64,000 nucleotides of DNA from Paenibacillus abyssi (GCF_014640295.1 NZ_BMGR01000006.1:186001-250000), one strand, 5' to 3'; numbered from the stretch's first letter, positions 17,907 to 27,201 are shown. Numbers and translations: made by a program. The notes: generated by a model from the letters alone, not told the origin.

Positions 17907-18914
17907 TTAAGCGTCTTGTTTTAACTGCTCAAGCTCAGAGGTTACTTTCTCGATCATTTGAACGAAGGAGGATAATTCCTGGGAGCTGGCAGCCTGTGTT
18001 TGCGCTTGTGCGGTCGTCAGTCTTGATTCACTCTCCACTTTATTCAGCAGCCGGGAAATAACCTGGAGCTTGGCATGAATTTGTGTAAGAGCATCCTTGG
18101 AGCTTGAAGCAAGCTTGCGGACTTCATTAGCCACAACCTCGAAGCCCCGCCCTTGGTCGCCGACATGGGCCGCTTCAATGGCCGCGTTAAGTCCCAACAA
18201 ATGGGTTTGGGAAGCTATTTCATTCATAAGGGAGCCCATATCTTGAATATGTTTTATTTCTTGGGACAGCTCTTTCACAGATTGAAGTGACTTTTCCTGC
18301 GTTTCTGCTGTAAAGAAGGCTGTGTCTGCCACAGCTTGCGTGCTGCTGCTCAGCTCAACCATCATGGAGGCCAGCTCCTGTACAGCCGCATTAATGCCGT
18401 TTAGAAGATGACCCCGTTCATCCGCAAGAGCCTGAACCTTTCTCTTCTCATCTGCCTCGTAAGCTTCAAGCACGAGCTGTGAATCCAAATTGAACATCTT
18501 GGTGATCGCATGGTAGATTGGCAGCCACTCGTCCGGAAGAACACGCTGTAAATGAGCTGCGGCCAGATTAAGATACAAGATATACGTGCCCAAATACCAC
18601 TCTGTGGTCAAGCCGATCCTGGAATGCACGCTGCCGATAAAAAGCCTTTTTTCGATAAAAGACTCATCGATTTTCCCTTCCGTCAGAGAGAGAAAATACC
18701 ACCTTTGCGTCTCTTTAAGCCGCTCAACGGTACTATGTGTTTCAATCATTTTCAGGAGATCCGGGCGAAGCATGATGCGTTCATAAAGCTCATCGACCAA
18801 TATATTTACAATCGCTGCGAACGCTGTTTTTTTGCTTTTCAGGAGCAGTAAATCATCTTCCGTTATGCCGATATACGCAATCTGCTCTTTACGCGCTTCT
18901 GATAAATCAATCAT
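17907..18914 (-). CDS. hemAT: HemAT-like globin-coupled chemotaxis transducer
   Basis: Residues 1-165 form a sensor globin; the proximal heme ligand is His97 in SVHSRIGL, as in Bacillus HemAT. The rest is a cytoplasmic methyl-accepting signalling domain with the hairpin tip [19 protein letters not shown] and [15 protein letters not shown]. There is no membrane segment. It should bind oxygen and signal to CheA for aerotaxis. At 335 residues it is shorter than HemAT of B. subtilis (about 430), with a trimmed signalling helix. ATG 18914 has GGGGGA 8 bases upstream, better than an in-frame ATG at 18929. An Fnr-type box lies upstream at an activating distance. It ends 15 bases from the convergent AraC gene. 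Confidence 0.88.
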   Translation of the reverse strand: MIDLSEARKEQIAYIGITEDDLLLLKSKKTAFAAIVNILVDELYERIMLRPDLLKMIETHSTVERLKETQRWYFLSLTEGKIDESFIEKRLFIGSVHSRIGLTTEWYLGTYILYLNLAAAHLQRVLPDEWLPIYHAITKMFNLDSQLVLEAYEADEKRKVQALADERGHLLNGINAAVQELASMMVELSSSTQAVADTAFFTAETQEKSLQSVKELSQEIKHIQDMGSLMNEIASQTHLLGLNAAIEAAHVGDQGRGFEVVANEVRKLASSSKDALTQIHAKLQVISRLLNKVESESRLTTAQAQTQAASSQELSSFVQMIEKVTSELEQLKQDA

Positions 18915-18972
18915 ATATACATCCCCCATGTTGATCATTCTTTATTTCCCTCACGCTCTGTTGGATCACAAA

Positions 18973-19016
18973 AGCATACCGCACTCCCGGGGTGCTTGCC
19001 TGTGATATTTCTCACA
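18973..19016 (-). promoter_or_regulatory. Fnr-type box and -10 of the hemAT promoter
   Basis: TGTGATATTTCTCACA (19001-19016) is a perfect TGTGA-N6-TCACA palindrome. On the minus strand, TATGCT (18978-18973) is a plausible -10 whose centre is 33 bases from the box centre. That puts the box near -42, the class II activator position, and there is no obvious -35. The encoded Fnr homologue a kilobase away is the natural candidate to bind here. Confidence 0.7.
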
Positions 19017-19028
19017 GAACATCAAAAA

Positions 19029-19057
19029 AGCGGCGGCTCTTGGCAGGAGCCGCCGCT
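19029..19057 (-). terminator. Terminator of the response regulator gene
   Basis: AGCGGCGGCTC pairs with GAGCCGCCGCT, and on the minus strand the stem is followed by TTTTTT. It begins 3 bases after the stop codon. Confidence 0.9.
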
Positions 19058-19060
19058 CAT

Positions 19061-19714
19061 TCATTCGAAACTCAATAGCCCTTTCTTCAGCGCAAACTTG
19101 ACGAGCTCCGGGCGTGTCTTTAAACCAAGCTTCTCCATCACATTGCTTTTGTGCGATTCTACTGTCTTGACGCTAATAATCAGCTGATCGGCAATCTCTT
19201 TGTTTGCGTATCCTTTTGCGACCAGCGACAATACCTGTTTCTCGCGCTCGGATAACGTCTCGTAAGGTCCCGTATTTTCACCCTGCTTCACCCGCTCCAG
19301 ATACTCGCCCATGAGACGCTTAGTTGCGCTTGGATACAAATATGCATCCCCGTCCGCTACAGATTGAATAGCTGCCAGGAGCTCTTCATGCGGCGCGCTT
19401 TTTAGAATATAGCCGGACGCTCCGGCTTGGATCGCTCTGAATAAATATTCCTCGTCATCATGCATCGTCAAAATGAGTACGGACGTATCCGGCTGCTTTG
19501 TCTTGAGCTCACCGGCAGCCGTTAAACCGTCCATACCGTGCGGCATGCTCAGATCCATCAGCACGACATCGGGCTTCAGCTCGCCGGCAAGGCGAACCGC
19601 CTCGCTGCCATCCGCCGCTTCCCCCACCACTTCCAGGCCATGCTTGCCATGCAGCAGCAGGCTCAATCCGGACCTTACGACCGCATGGTCGTCAACCACG
19701 ATGATTTTTATCAT
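19061..19714 (-). CDS. NarL/FixJ-family response regulator
   Basis: The 217-residue protein has a receiver domain (acidic pocket VVDDH, phospho-acceptor Asp in VVLMDLSMP, Thr in ILTMH, Lys in ILKSA). A LuxR-type HTH follows (LSEREKQVLSLVAKGYANKEIADQLIISVKTVESHKSNV). Two genes away on the other strand is a DegS/NarX-type kinase with a PAS domain, and Fnr lies between them, so the set resembles the NreBC/NarXL style of oxygen or nitrate control. The ATG follows GGGGAGGTGAGCAC. The intergenic region toward fnr carries an Fnr-type box. Confidence 0.88.
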   Translation of the reverse strand: MIKIIVVDDHAVVRSGLSLLLHGKHGLEVVGEAADGSEAVRLAGELKPDVVLMDLSMPHGMDGLTAAGELKTKQPDTSVLILTMHDDEEYLFRAIQAGASGYILKSAPHEELLAAIQSVADGDAYLYPSATKRLMGEYLERVKQGENTGPYETLSEREKQVLSLVAKGYANKEIADQLIISVKTVESHKSNVMEKLGLKTRPELVKFALKKGLLSFE

Positions 19715-19773
19715 GTGCTCACCTCCCCTTTATCTTATAAAAAACACAGCACTGCTACAATAAGAATTGCTAA

Positions 19774-19789
19774 TGTGATCTTTCTCACT
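19774..19789. promoter_or_regulatory. Fnr-type box between the response regulator and fnr
   Basis: TGTGATCTTTCTCACT differs from a perfect TGTGA-N6-TCACA palindrome at only the last base. It lies 60 bases from the response regulator start and about 100 bases from the fnr start, so it could control either or both. Autoregulation of fnr is the simplest reading. Confidence 0.6.
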
Positions 19790-19891
19790 TTTTTCAGGAT
19801 AATCTCCCCCGATGATCAGAGAATTCCCCGATAACCTCATCCTTTAGGAATTGATATGATGGGAGCATGGAGAATGAAGAGGAGGATATAA

Positions 19892-20629
19892 GTGATAAAT
19901 AATTATGATTCGGTTACTCCTATATCGGAAACGGCACAGGTACAGGGGTTGAGACAGTACTTTACGGAAGAAAACATGGAGCGGCTTGCGGGGATCATGT
20001 ATCCAAGGAAGATAATGAAAGGCTCGAACCTGTTTTGGGAAGGCGATAAAGCTGAATATATATATTACATCAAAAAAGGACGCCTCAAAATGACCAAAAC
20101 ATCCGATGAAGGCAGCTCATTTACGCTGTATCTGCACCATGAAGGAGACTTGCTCGGCTACGGGAATGTGATGACGGAATCTGTGCACTTCCTTGGTGCC
20201 GAAGTGACCGAGGACTGCGAATTGGGCGTTATCCAGTGTAAGGATCTGGAGGTTCTGCTCTGGCAGCACGGTGACTTTGCCGTAGAATTCATGCGTTGGC
20301 AGGGGACCATGCATCAGTTGGTACAAACTAAACTCCGTGATCTGATGATGTTCGGCAAGCCCGGAGCGCTTTGTTCCCTTCTTATCCGTCTGAACAACTC
20401 CTACGGGGAACCTTACCAAGCTTACAGCCGCATTACAGTGAAGCTGAACAACACGGAATTGGCTGAAATGATCGGCGCCACCAGGGAAAGCGTCAACCGT
20501 ATGTTAAGCGATATGAAAAAGGAGGGCGCCGTCTACACGGAGAACGGCCACCTCATCATCAAGGATCTGGCGTATCTCCGCGGGATCTGTCACTGTGAAA
20601 ATTGCCCGAAGCACATCTGCCGCGTATGA
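19892..20629 (+). CDS. fnr: Crp/Fnr-family regulator, Bacillus-type Fnr
   Basis: The protein has a cyclic-nucleotide-binding-like beta roll (about 30-140) and a Crp-type winged HTH (LAEMIGATRESVNRMLSDMKKEG). Its tail CHCENCPKHICRV contains the spacing Cys-X2-Cys-X4-Cys, which in B. subtilis Fnr holds a [4Fe-4S] cluster from the C-terminal end. It should therefore activate anaerobic genes when oxygen is absent. GTG 19892 follows GAGGAGGATATAA. Two Fnr-type boxes nearby suggest it controls hemAT and its own region. Confidence 0.88.
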   Translation: MINNYDSVTPISETAQVQGLRQYFTEENMERLAGIMYPRKIMKGSNLFWEGDKAEYIYYIKKGRLKMTKTSDEGSSFTLYLHHEGDLLGYGNVMTESVHFLGAEVTEDCELGVIQCKDLEVLLWQHGDFAVEFMRWQGTMHQLVQTKLRDLMMFGKPGALCSLLIRLNNSYGEPYQAYSRITVKLNNTELAEMIGATRESVNRMLSDMKKEGAVYTENGHLIIKDLAYLRGICHCENCPKHICRV

Positions 20630-20666
20630 ATATAACGGTGCCAGAATATTGATCCTAAGATCATTC

Positions 20667-20704
20667 GAAGACTGGAGAAGCAGCAGCTTCCCCGGTCTTT
20701 TTAC
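20667..20704 (+). terminator. Terminator of fnr
   Basis: AAGACTGGAGAAGC pairs, with two G-T style mismatches, with GCTTCCCCGGTCTT, and TTTT follows. Confidence 0.75.
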
Positions 20705-20778
20705 TTCTCAGTCGTTGCCGGGATTCTTTCCTTTTTGCTACTATAGGGAGGATACAGGAACGAGAGGATGATCACACG

Positions 20779-21882
20779 TTGGATGACAAGACAAACAAGC
20801 CGTATCCGGAAGTAATCGGCCAGAATGTCGAACAATTACAGGAACAGCTTGACTCCCATATTATCGATCAGCCGTTTCGCGACCGCTTGAAGCAATCGTT
20901 AAAACAGCTTGCGGACGTGAAATTTGCGCTCGATGAATCTTCGATCGTTGCCGTAACCGATCATCGCGGGACGATTCAATACGTAAATGATAAATTTTGC
21001 GAAATCTCGAAGTTTGGCCGCGATGAGCTGATCGGTCAGGATCACCGGATTATCAATTCCGGTTATCATGGCAAAGACTTCATGAACAATCTGTGGAAAA
21101 CGATCTCCTCGGGACAGGTTTGGCGGGATGACATTAAAAACAGAGCGAAAGACGGGACCTATTATTGGGTAAATACAACAATCGTGCCTTTTCTGAATGA
21201 TCACGGAAGGCCCTATCAGTATCTTGCCATTCGCAATGAAGTTACGCAGCTTAAAAATATAGAAGAAGAACTGAAGCATATGATGAGCCATGTCATGCAG
21301 GTACAGGAAGATGAGCGAAAAAGATTTTCGCGTGAACTCCATGACGGCATCGGCCAAAGCCTCTTTTCCCTGCTCATTCAAATCGACCGTATTATTAACG
21401 ACACCGGCATGCAGCAGCTCGACGGCCTGAGAAACGATGTCGCCCGGATTATCGAGGACGTACGCGGGCTTGCATGGGAATTGCGCCCGTCGGTATTGGA
21501 CGATCTTGGCGTCGTGCCGGCAATACGTTCGTACATTGACAGCTATTCCAATCATCACGGCATCAAAGTGAAGTTTACCTGCAATCTGCGCATACGTTTA
21601 ACAGCGCATAAAGAAACGGCCATATACCGGATCATTCAGGAATCGTTAACCAATCTCGCAAAATACGCAGAGGTCTCCGAGGCACGGGTGAAAGTTAACG
21701 AGTACGATGATTATGTAGAGGTCAAGGTAGAAGATGACGGAAAAGGCTTTTTCAGCGGAACAGATACAATGGGTGTGGGACTTTTCAGTATGGAAGAAAG
21801 AGCCCGGGCGGCGGATGGCAAGTTCTCCATCCGGTCCGAGCCCGGCGCAGGAACCACCGTTACGTTGATCCTTCCCAAATGA
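20779..21882 (+). CDS. PAS-domain sensor histidine kinase, NarX/DegS class
   Basis: The 367-residue protein has no membrane helix. A PAS domain covers about 50-165 (AVTDHRGTIQYVNDKFCEIS and the PAC-like DGTYYWVNTTIVPF). Then come a HisKA_3 dimerisation segment with the phospho-acceptor His in SRELHDGIGQSLFSLL and a HATPase domain (IIQESLTNLAKYA, DDGKGF). It is a cytoplasmic redox or metabolite sensor; unlike NreB it does not have four clustered cysteines in the PAS domain. The natural partner is the NarL-type regulator at 19061. It starts with TTG 20779 after AGAGGATG, and TACTAT upstream may be its -10. Confidence 0.87.
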   Translation: MDDKTNKPYPEVIGQNVEQLQEQLDSHIIDQPFRDRLKQSLKQLADVKFALDESSIVAVTDHRGTIQYVNDKFCEISKFGRDELIGQDHRIINSGYHGKDFMNNLWKTISSGQVWRDDIKNRAKDGTYYWVNTTIVPFLNDHGRPYQYLAIRNEVTQLKNIEEELKHMMSHVMQVQEDERKRFSRELHDGIGQSLFSLLIQIDRIINDTGMQQLDGLRNDVARIIEDVRGLAWELRPSVLDDLGVVPAIRSYIDSYSNHHGIKVKFTCNLRIRLTAHKETAIYRIIQESLTNLAKYAEVSEARVKVNEYDDYVEVKVEDDGKGFFSGTDTMGVGLFSMEERARAADGKFSIRSEPGAGTTVTLILPK

Positions 21883-21904
21883 CAATACTGCTAGTACACC
21901 CAAC

Positions 21905-21941
21905 AAAAAAACTCCGGGAATTTCCATTTCCCCGGAGTTTA
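21905..21941. terminator. Bidirectional terminator between the kinase and map
   Basis: AAACTCCGGG pairs with CCCGGAGTTT (outer stem), with A-rich and T-rich flanks serving the two convergent genes. Confidence 0.85.
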
Positions 21942-21948
21942 TTCTATG

Positions 21949-22695
21949 TTACTGCTCTGTAAGAATGAGAGGCCCATCCTTCGTGATGGCAATCGTGTGC
22001 TCATACTGTGCAGACCATTTTCCGTCGACGGTTCTGGCTGTCCACCCGTCCGCATCGATCTTGCAAGCATATGATCCGAGATTTAACATCGGTTCTATCG
22101 TTATAACCATGCCTTCCTTCAACCGTGTTCCTCTATGCGGCGGGCCATAATGAGGCACTTTAGGCTCTTCATGCATCTCTTGCCCGATCGCATGTCCGAC
22201 GAATTCCCGAACCACTGACAAGCCATGGGACTCCGCGAACTTCTGAATAGCATGTGAAATATCGCCGATCCGGTTACCTGCGACAGCTTGCTCAATTCCT
22301 AAATATAGCGATTTTCTGGTCACATCCAGCAGATGGTTTGCTTCATCCGATATATTGCCCACCGCATACGACCAGGCGGAGTCGGCAAGCCAGCCATCCA
22401 GATTCACAACCATGTCTATCGTAACAATATCACCGTCTTTTAAAGCTTCATTGTTCGGAAACCCATGGCATATGACATCATTAACGGAAGCACATGTAGC
22501 AAATGGGTAACCATGGTAGCCCTTTTGCTCAGGAATGGCTTGATGGGATTCCAGAAACTTCTCCACAAACTGATCGATCTCAAGCGTAGTGATGCCAGGA
22601 CGTATCAAACCCCGAATCTCCCGGTGGCAGGCGGCCAAGATCTCTCCGGCTTTTTTCATTTTGGCAATTTCTTCATCTGTTTTAATGATTATCAT
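21949..22695 (-). CDS. map: Methionine aminopeptidase, type I, stand-alone copy
   Basis: The 248-residue enzyme has the pita-bread fold with the five metal ligands in context: Asp in VTIDMVV, Asp in LADSAW, His in FVGHAIG, Glu in ITIEPML and Glu in AQYEHT. It removes the initiator methionine from nascent proteins. It lies away from the ribosomal protein operon, where most Firmicutes keep their main map gene, so this is likely the second copy (YflG/MapB-like). ATG 22695 has AGGAG upstream. Confidence 0.9.
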   Translation of the reverse strand: MIIIKTDEEIAKMKKAGEILAACHREIRGLIRPGITTLEIDQFVEKFLESHQAIPEQKGYHGYPFATCASVNDVICHGFPNNEALKDGDIVTIDMVVNLDGWLADSAWSYAVGNISDEANHLLDVTRKSLYLGIEQAVAGNRIGDISHAIQKFAESHGLSVVREFVGHAIGQEMHEEPKVPHYGPPHRGTRLKEGMVITIEPMLNLGSYACKIDADGWTARTVDGKWSAQYEHTIAITKDGPLILTEQ

Positions 22696-22756
22696 CTTAC
22701 CGGCTTTCTCCTGTCTTTATCGTTTTTCTTTCTCTAATGTATGCGAGCCATCGATC

Positions 22757-23350
22757 TTAAGTACTCTTTCGCTTCAGCAAAATACGCCATATGACAATGA
22801 GAGCTAGGACTGCCGCAACAATATACAACATGTAATTATGGACATTTTCAATATACAGATTCCATTTCTCTCCCAAATACCAACCAATAGTGACAAACGT
22901 AACAGCCCATGCAATGCCTCCCGGGATCGCATAGATCAAAAAAGTACGGTAGCTCCATTTGTTGATGCCCGCCGATAAGGCAGTAAAGTGACGAACCCCG
23001 GGAATAAAAAATCCGATCGTCACTGCTATTTTACCAAACCGCTGAAACCATTTTTCCGATTTCATTAATTTTTCCGGTGTCAGAAATAGTTTGTTTCCAT
23101 ATTTCTCCAATAACGGCAGACCTAATTTTTTCCCGGCAAAATAACTAAAGGAAACGCCAAATATCGCGCCAAGGCTGGAGACCAGAAGCGTCATCCCGTA
23201 TAACATTTCCCCTTTAAATACCAAGTAACCCGCAAACGTCATTAATAGTTCATCAGGCAATGGCAATCCGATCATACCGAGCATCATCGATCCAAAAAGT
23301 CCTGCATACCCAAATCGCGTTATAAATTGAAGAACGGCATGTTGTATCAT
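22757..23350 (-). CDS. DedA-family membrane protein
   Basis: The 197-residue protein has several membrane helices and the DedA signature GLPLPDELLMTFAGYL near residues 28-43. The conserved Arg is in GFFIPGVRHFTALSAG. Members act as membrane transporters or flippases that affect lipid carrier recycling and envelope homeostasis. The ATG follows AAAGGACAACCACA. It is a single gene between map and the Nif3 operon. Confidence 0.88.
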   Translation of the reverse strand: MIQHAVLQFITRFGYAGLFGSMMLGMIGLPLPDELLMTFAGYLVFKGEMLYGMTLLVSSLGAIFGVSFSYFAGKKLGLPLLEKYGNKLFLTPEKLMKSEKWFQRFGKIAVTIGFFIPGVRHFTALSAGINKWSYRTFLIYAIPGGIAWAVTFVTIGWYLGEKWNLYIENVHNYMLYIVAAVLALIVIWRILLKRKST

Positions 23351-23446
23351 TGTGGTTGTCCTTTTAGTTTATGAATTGGATAATCTGTACTTAGATTGTA
23401 CAAGCTTAGATGATTATAACCTTAATCCTCTAATTTCGAAAACAAA

Positions 23447-23472
23447 AACACCATTCAGTTTCGAACGGTGTT
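23447..23472 (-). terminator. Terminator of the hexuronate operon
   Basis: AACACCATTC (23447-23456) pairs with GAACGGTGTT (23463-23472). On the minus strand a T-rich run follows, 36 bases after the nif3-like stop codon. Confidence 0.75.
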
Positions 23473-23508
23473 GTTGCTTGCTCTTACCTTCCTCTTTCGA
23501 ATTCGAAG

Positions 23509-24306
23509 TCAAATCCATTGAAACACCGGCTTCTCCCTTACGAAATGCACGGGGATCTCCGGGAATTGCCGTTGCAGAAGGTCGGCTAGCAGCTTCATAC
23601 CGGGTTCTTCGCTTTCCGCATGGCCCAGTACGATCAACGCCTTCGACCGGCCCTGCCAAACGGCATCCCGCACGTATTCCGGCGTTTCCCATTCGGGGCC
23701 TTCGCCGTACACCACCAGATCGAGGTTCTCCTGCTCCATGAGCGGAATCACTAACTGCCCTCCGCCTCTATACCCTGCCAATAGACCGACCCTGCTGCAA
23801 AGGGTGTCCATTTCGCCTCCCACCCTTACACATGGGATGTCCAATGTCTTTTTCAGGTAGTTCGCTATGTCGATTACGCTCGTTGCAGGGATTTCCATCA
23901 CCGAATAGGCGGGTTCATGCTTCTGTACATAAGTATCCCATGCCAACGCCTCGATCAGCCCCAGCATGATTCCGTCCTGCGGATATCGATGCCAATAATC
24001 GTGAAATCGAAATATCGAGAGCCCTGAATCGAGAATGAACTTCTTCTTCGCAGCAAAGACAGGGTCGTCCCCGTACGTGCTGTCCAGGGGCGGTTTATGT
24101 TGGAAGAACGGCCCCTCGTGGGCGATAACCAGGTTCGCGTTCAACTCGAGCGCTCTCTCCAGCACACGCTGCGTCGGCATGAACGCGGTCACGATCCCCG
24201 ACACTTCAGCCTGCGGATTCCCGTAATATAACGAATCTACCGTTTCGGTCAAGCGTCCGACCGGATCGATTAACCGATTGATTACGTTCTGGATGGTGGT
24301 TTTCAA
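23509..24306 (-). CDS. Nif3-like dinuclear metal-centre protein
   Basis: The frame has Nif3 (NIF3/DUF34) motifs: AHEGPFF with a metal-binding His, FRFHDYWH, and a C-terminal VLGHAESEEPGM with the late His/Glu pair. Proteins of this family form hexameric rings with two metal ions; a GTP cyclohydrolase or amidohydrolase-like activity has been proposed but is not settled. Here it is the last gene of a mannonate operon, which hints at a role tied to sugar acid metabolism. TTG 24306, ten bases after AAGGAG, is the likely start; an upstream TTG (24354) is possible. Confidence 0.75.
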   Translation of the reverse strand: MKTTIQNVINRLIDPVGRLTETVDSLYYGNPQAEVSGIVTAFMPTQRVLERALELNANLVIAHEGPFFQHKPPLDSTYGDDPVFAAKKKFILDSGLSIFRFHDYWHRYPQDGIMLGLIEALAWDTYVQKHEPAYSVMEIPATSVIDIANYLKKTLDIPCVRVGGEMDTLCSRVGLLAGYRGGGQLVIPLMEQENLDLVVYGEGPEWETPEYVRDAVWQGRSKALIVLGHAESEEPGMKLLADLLQRQFPEIPVHFVREKPVFQWI

Positions 24307-24378
24307 TGATGAAGAACTCCTTCGGATATTTATTGATATTTGCACTTCGGTCAAATTTTCGACGTGTCCTGTCCTGGT

Positions 24379-25227
24379 TCAAACCCCTGAGTACGCCATG
24401 AATCCGCCGTCGACGGGAATCGTGACGCCCGTAACGAATCCCGACTGCTCCGCGTCCGCCAGCCACAACAGGATGCCGAGCAGGTCCTCGGGTTTGCCGA
24501 ACCGCCTCATCGGGGTATGCGCGATGATCTTGTGCGCGCGCTCGGTCAGGCTCCCGTCCGGCTGTGTCAGCAGATTGCGATTTTGCTCCGTTAAGAAAAA
24601 TCCGGGCGCAATCGCATTCACCCGAATGCCTGCATCGGCCATGTGCACGGCGAGCCATTGGGTAAAATTGTTGATCCCCGCCTTGGCGGCACTGTACGCG
24701 GGAACTTTGGTCATCGGGCTCGGCGCGCTCATCGAGGACATATTGATGATCGAACAGCCTACACGGCCAAGCATCCGTTTCGTAAACACCTGCGTAGGAA
24801 TCAAGGTGCCGAGAAGATTCAGGTTAAAGACGAAACTGAATCCGTCGGGACTCAAGTCGAAGAAGCTTCGGAGTTCGGCTTTGCCCAGATCCTCCAGCTT
24901 CAGCGTCTCCTTCGTGGTCGTCCCGTCCGGATGATTGCCTCCGGCGCCGTTGATCAACAGATCGCAAGGTCCGAGTCTCGCAAAGATTTCTTCATCCGCG
25001 CGTCTGACGCTTTCCTCGTCAAGCACGTCGCAAGCGACGGCGATCGCTTCTCCGCCGGCTGCGCAGATGGCATCGGCCACAAGCTGCCCTTTCTCCGCCG
25101 TGCGGTTTAAGACGGCTACCTTAGCGCCTTGTCTGCCCAGCTCAACCGCCATCGCGGAGCACAATACGCCGCTTCCGCCGGTGACTACGGCCACCTTGCC
25201 CTTCAAATTTCCGTTCATGCCCAGCAT
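24379..25227 (-). CDS. SDR-family oxidoreductase, D-mannonate oxidoreductase type
   Basis: The 282-residue short-chain dehydrogenase has the cofactor motif [17 protein letters not shown], the catalytic Ser in [11 protein letters not shown] and the YSAAK pair, and a C-terminal PVDGGF. Located one base after uxuA, it most likely interconverts fructuronate and D-mannonate (the YjmF/UxuB role). This puts it in the hexuronate branch that leads to 2-keto-3-deoxygluconate. AGGAGGCG before ATG 25227 overlaps the end of uxuA. Confidence 0.85.
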   Translation of the reverse strand: MLGMNGNLKGKVAVVTGGSGVLCSAMAVELGRQGAKVAVLNRTAEKGQLVADAICAAGGEAIAVACDVLDEESVRRADEEIFARLGPCDLLINGAGGNHPDGTTTKETLKLEDLGKAELRSFFDLSPDGFSFVFNLNLLGTLIPTQVFTKRMLGRVGCSIINMSSMSAPSPMTKVPAYSAAKAGINNFTQWLAVHMADAGIRVNAIAPGFFLTEQNRNLLTQPDGSLTERAHKIIAHTPMRRFGKPEDLLGILLWLADAEQSGFVTGVTIPVDGGFMAYSGV

Positions 25228-25228
25228 G

Positions 25229-26305
25229 TTATCTCACGCCTCCTTTTTGCTCCCGTTGCATCGCATCCCATAGACCCCACAGGTACATAATCCCCATGGC
25301 ACGGTCGTATAGTCCATAGCCGGGCCGGCATTCTTCACCCCATAGATGCCGGCCGTGATCCGGCCGCGCATAGCCCGTAAATCCGATGTCATGGTACGCT
25401 TTCACGATGCCGGCAATATCGACCGTTCCATCGGTCGTGCGGTGTGACGTCTCGATAAAGTCGCCATTCTCGTATACGCGCACGTTCCGAATATGGGCGA
25501 ACGGTATCCGGTCTGCGAACTCCCGAATCATCGCCGGGATATCGTTCGCCGGATTCGCGCCAAGTGAGCCGCTGCACAGCGTAACCCCGTTGGCCGGATG
25601 GTCCACCATCTGCAGCAGCCTGCGGATGTTATCCGCATTGGTGACGATGCGCGGCAGCCCGAAGACGGACCAAGGCGGATCGTCCGGGTGAATCGCCATC
25701 TTGATTCCGCTCCGCTCGGCGACCGGGATGATCTCCTCCAGGAAGTATCGCAAGTTGTTCCACAGCTGCTCTTCCGTCACTTCCCGGTACGCCAGAAATA
25801 ATTCAGTCAGCGTTTGGAGCCGCTGCGGCTCCCAGCCGGGAATCGTGAACTTGGGGTTGCTCGCAATGCGTTGTACCAGTTCCAGCGGATCCATATGCTC
25901 CAGCATGCTCTTCTCGTAAAACAGCGCCGTGGAACCGTCCTCCAGCTCCCGGTACAGATCGGTGCGAACCCAATCGAATACGGGCATGAAATTGTAACAG
26001 ATGACCTTTACGCCGACCCGGCCGAGCTTCTCGATCGTGCGCTTGTAATTCTCGATGTATTGATCCTTGGAAGGCAGACCTAGCTTAATGTCTTCATGGA
26101 TGTTAACGCTTTCCACAACTTCAATGTGAAAGCCGTGCGCTTCCACTTGACGCTTGACAGCCTCAATCTTGTCCATCGGCCATTCCTCGCCTGCGGGAAC
26201 GTCATGCAGCGCCCACACGATTCCTTCCACACCCGGGATCTGCTTAATCTGCTGCAGTAACACGTTGTCATTGCCTTCGCCGAACCAACGAAACACCATT
26301 CTCAT
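25229..26305 (-). CDS. uxuA: D-mannonate dehydratase
   Basis: The 358-residue TIM-barrel enzyme shows the UxuA pattern: [52 protein letters not shown] with the metal-binding Cys, IRNVR and [12 protein letters not shown]. It converts D-mannonate to 2-keto-3-deoxy-D-gluconate with a divalent metal. It begins directly after the gntR stop codon and is translationally coupled (AAGGCGG within gntR). Confidence 0.95.
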   Translation of the reverse strand: MRMVFRWFGEGNDNVLLQQIKQIPGVEGIVWALHDVPAGEEWPMDKIEAVKRQVEAHGFHIEVVESVNIHEDIKLGLPSKDQYIENYKRTIEKLGRVGVKVICYNFMPVFDWVRTDLYRELEDGSTALFYEKSMLEHMDPLELVQRIASNPKFTIPGWEPQRLQTLTELFLAYREVTEEQLWNNLRYFLEEIIPVAERSGIKMAIHPDDPPWSVFGLPRIVTNADNIRRLLQMVDHPANGVTLCSGSLGANPANDIPAMIREFADRIPFAHIRNVRVYENGDFIETSHRTTDGTVDIAGIVKAYHDIGFTGYARPDHGRHLWGEECRPGYGLYDRAMGIMYLWGLWDAMQREQKGGVR

Positions 26306-27016
26306 CTACGTGTCACCGCCTTGTGGGGAATTCTTAAAATAATCCGGATGCGCTCTTATGAGCGCTTCCTGATCCAGCACGATTAGGGATACATGCTCCC
26401 TCATGACCCGCTCACCGCGATCGGCATCCTTGGTTTTAATCGCCTCAACAACTTCCCTGTGCTGGGCTATAATCGTAGTCCAGTTATATTCCGATGCCAG
26501 ACTGAGCATGCGGATTCGACTGAGATGGGCGTTCAGGGAATGAACGATCGCCCATGTCCGTTCTTTGCCGCTGCCAGTGAACAAGATTTCATGGAACCGG
26601 ATGTCCAGATCAAAAAGCTTTGAGTAATCCTTCTCCTCCACATATTTCTCGAATAAAATCAAATTCGACTCCAGCTGGATCCGTTGGTCGGCTGTGAATC
26701 GCCCGCAGGCAAGCCTCACGACCGCAGGCTCCAGCTGCTCACGGACGAAGCGCGCCTCCTCCACTTGCTCCAGATCGATCAGCGAGACATACGTGCCCCG
26801 TTGAGGCAGCACTTCAAGCAGTTGTTCCTGGGAAAGCCGGATCAACGCTTCTCGAACCGGCGTTCGGCTGATTTGCAGCTTGGCGGCGAGTTCATTCTCC
26901 GACAGCGGTTGACCGGGCTTCAGCTTCAGCCGAATGATATGGTCGCGCAACAATTGATAGGCATACTCGCGGGCTGACTGCCCCGCGTCCGGCTTGATCA
27001 TCTCGAGCTCTAGCAT
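26306..27016 (-). CDS. GntR-family (FadR type) regulator of the mannonate operon
   Basis: The 236-residue protein has an N-terminal winged HTH (LRDHIIRLKLKPGQPLSENELAAKLQISRTPVREALIRL) and an all-helical FCD ligand domain with metal-type residues (DIRFHE, HREVVEAI, MREH). It is the first gene of the operon with uxuA, so it is probably a UxuR/ExuR-like repressor responding to a hexuronate intermediate. ATG 27016 has GGAGG. A FadR-type palindrome lies about 70 bases upstream. Confidence 0.88.
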   Translation of the reverse strand: MLELEMIKPDAGQSAREYAYQLLRDHIIRLKLKPGQPLSENELAAKLQISRTPVREALIRLSQEQLLEVLPQRGTYVSLIDLEQVEEARFVREQLEPAVVRLACGRFTADQRIQLESNLILFEKYVEEKDYSKLFDLDIRFHEILFTGSGKERTWAIVHSLNAHLSRIRMLSLASEYNWTTIIAQHREVVEAIKTKDADRGERVMREHVSLIVLDQEALIRAHPDYFKNSPQGGDT

Positions 27017-27087
27017 GGCTGTACCTCCGTAATGTTAGTTCTATCGAATATACTGACTACAGAATACCACATCACACACTTGTATAC

Positions 27088-27098
27088 TAGTCATACTA
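27088..27098. promoter_or_regulatory. Candidate operator of the GntR regulator
   Basis: TAGTCATACTA fits the FadR-subfamily consensus TNGTNNNACNA and is palindromic (TAGT-CAT-ACTA). It sits in the leader upstream of gntR-uxuA, within a run of related TATACTA repeats (27082-27106). Confidence 0.5.
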
Positions 27099-27130
27099 AT
27101 ATATACTTTTAGTGAATAAACACATTCAAA

Positions 27131-27153
27131 AGGGAGGCTGCTTAGCTGCCTCC
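27131..27153 (-). terminator. Second hairpin downstream of the YuiH-like gene
   Basis: GGGAGGC (27131-27137) pairs with GCCTCCC (27147-27153). On the minus strand TTTT follows. It backs up the hairpin at 27202-27219 and separates this gene from gntR. Confidence 0.65.
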
Positions 27154-27201
27154 CAGTTCGCTTTATTATGGACACACCAATGATGTAAATGGCTTAAAAA
27201 A

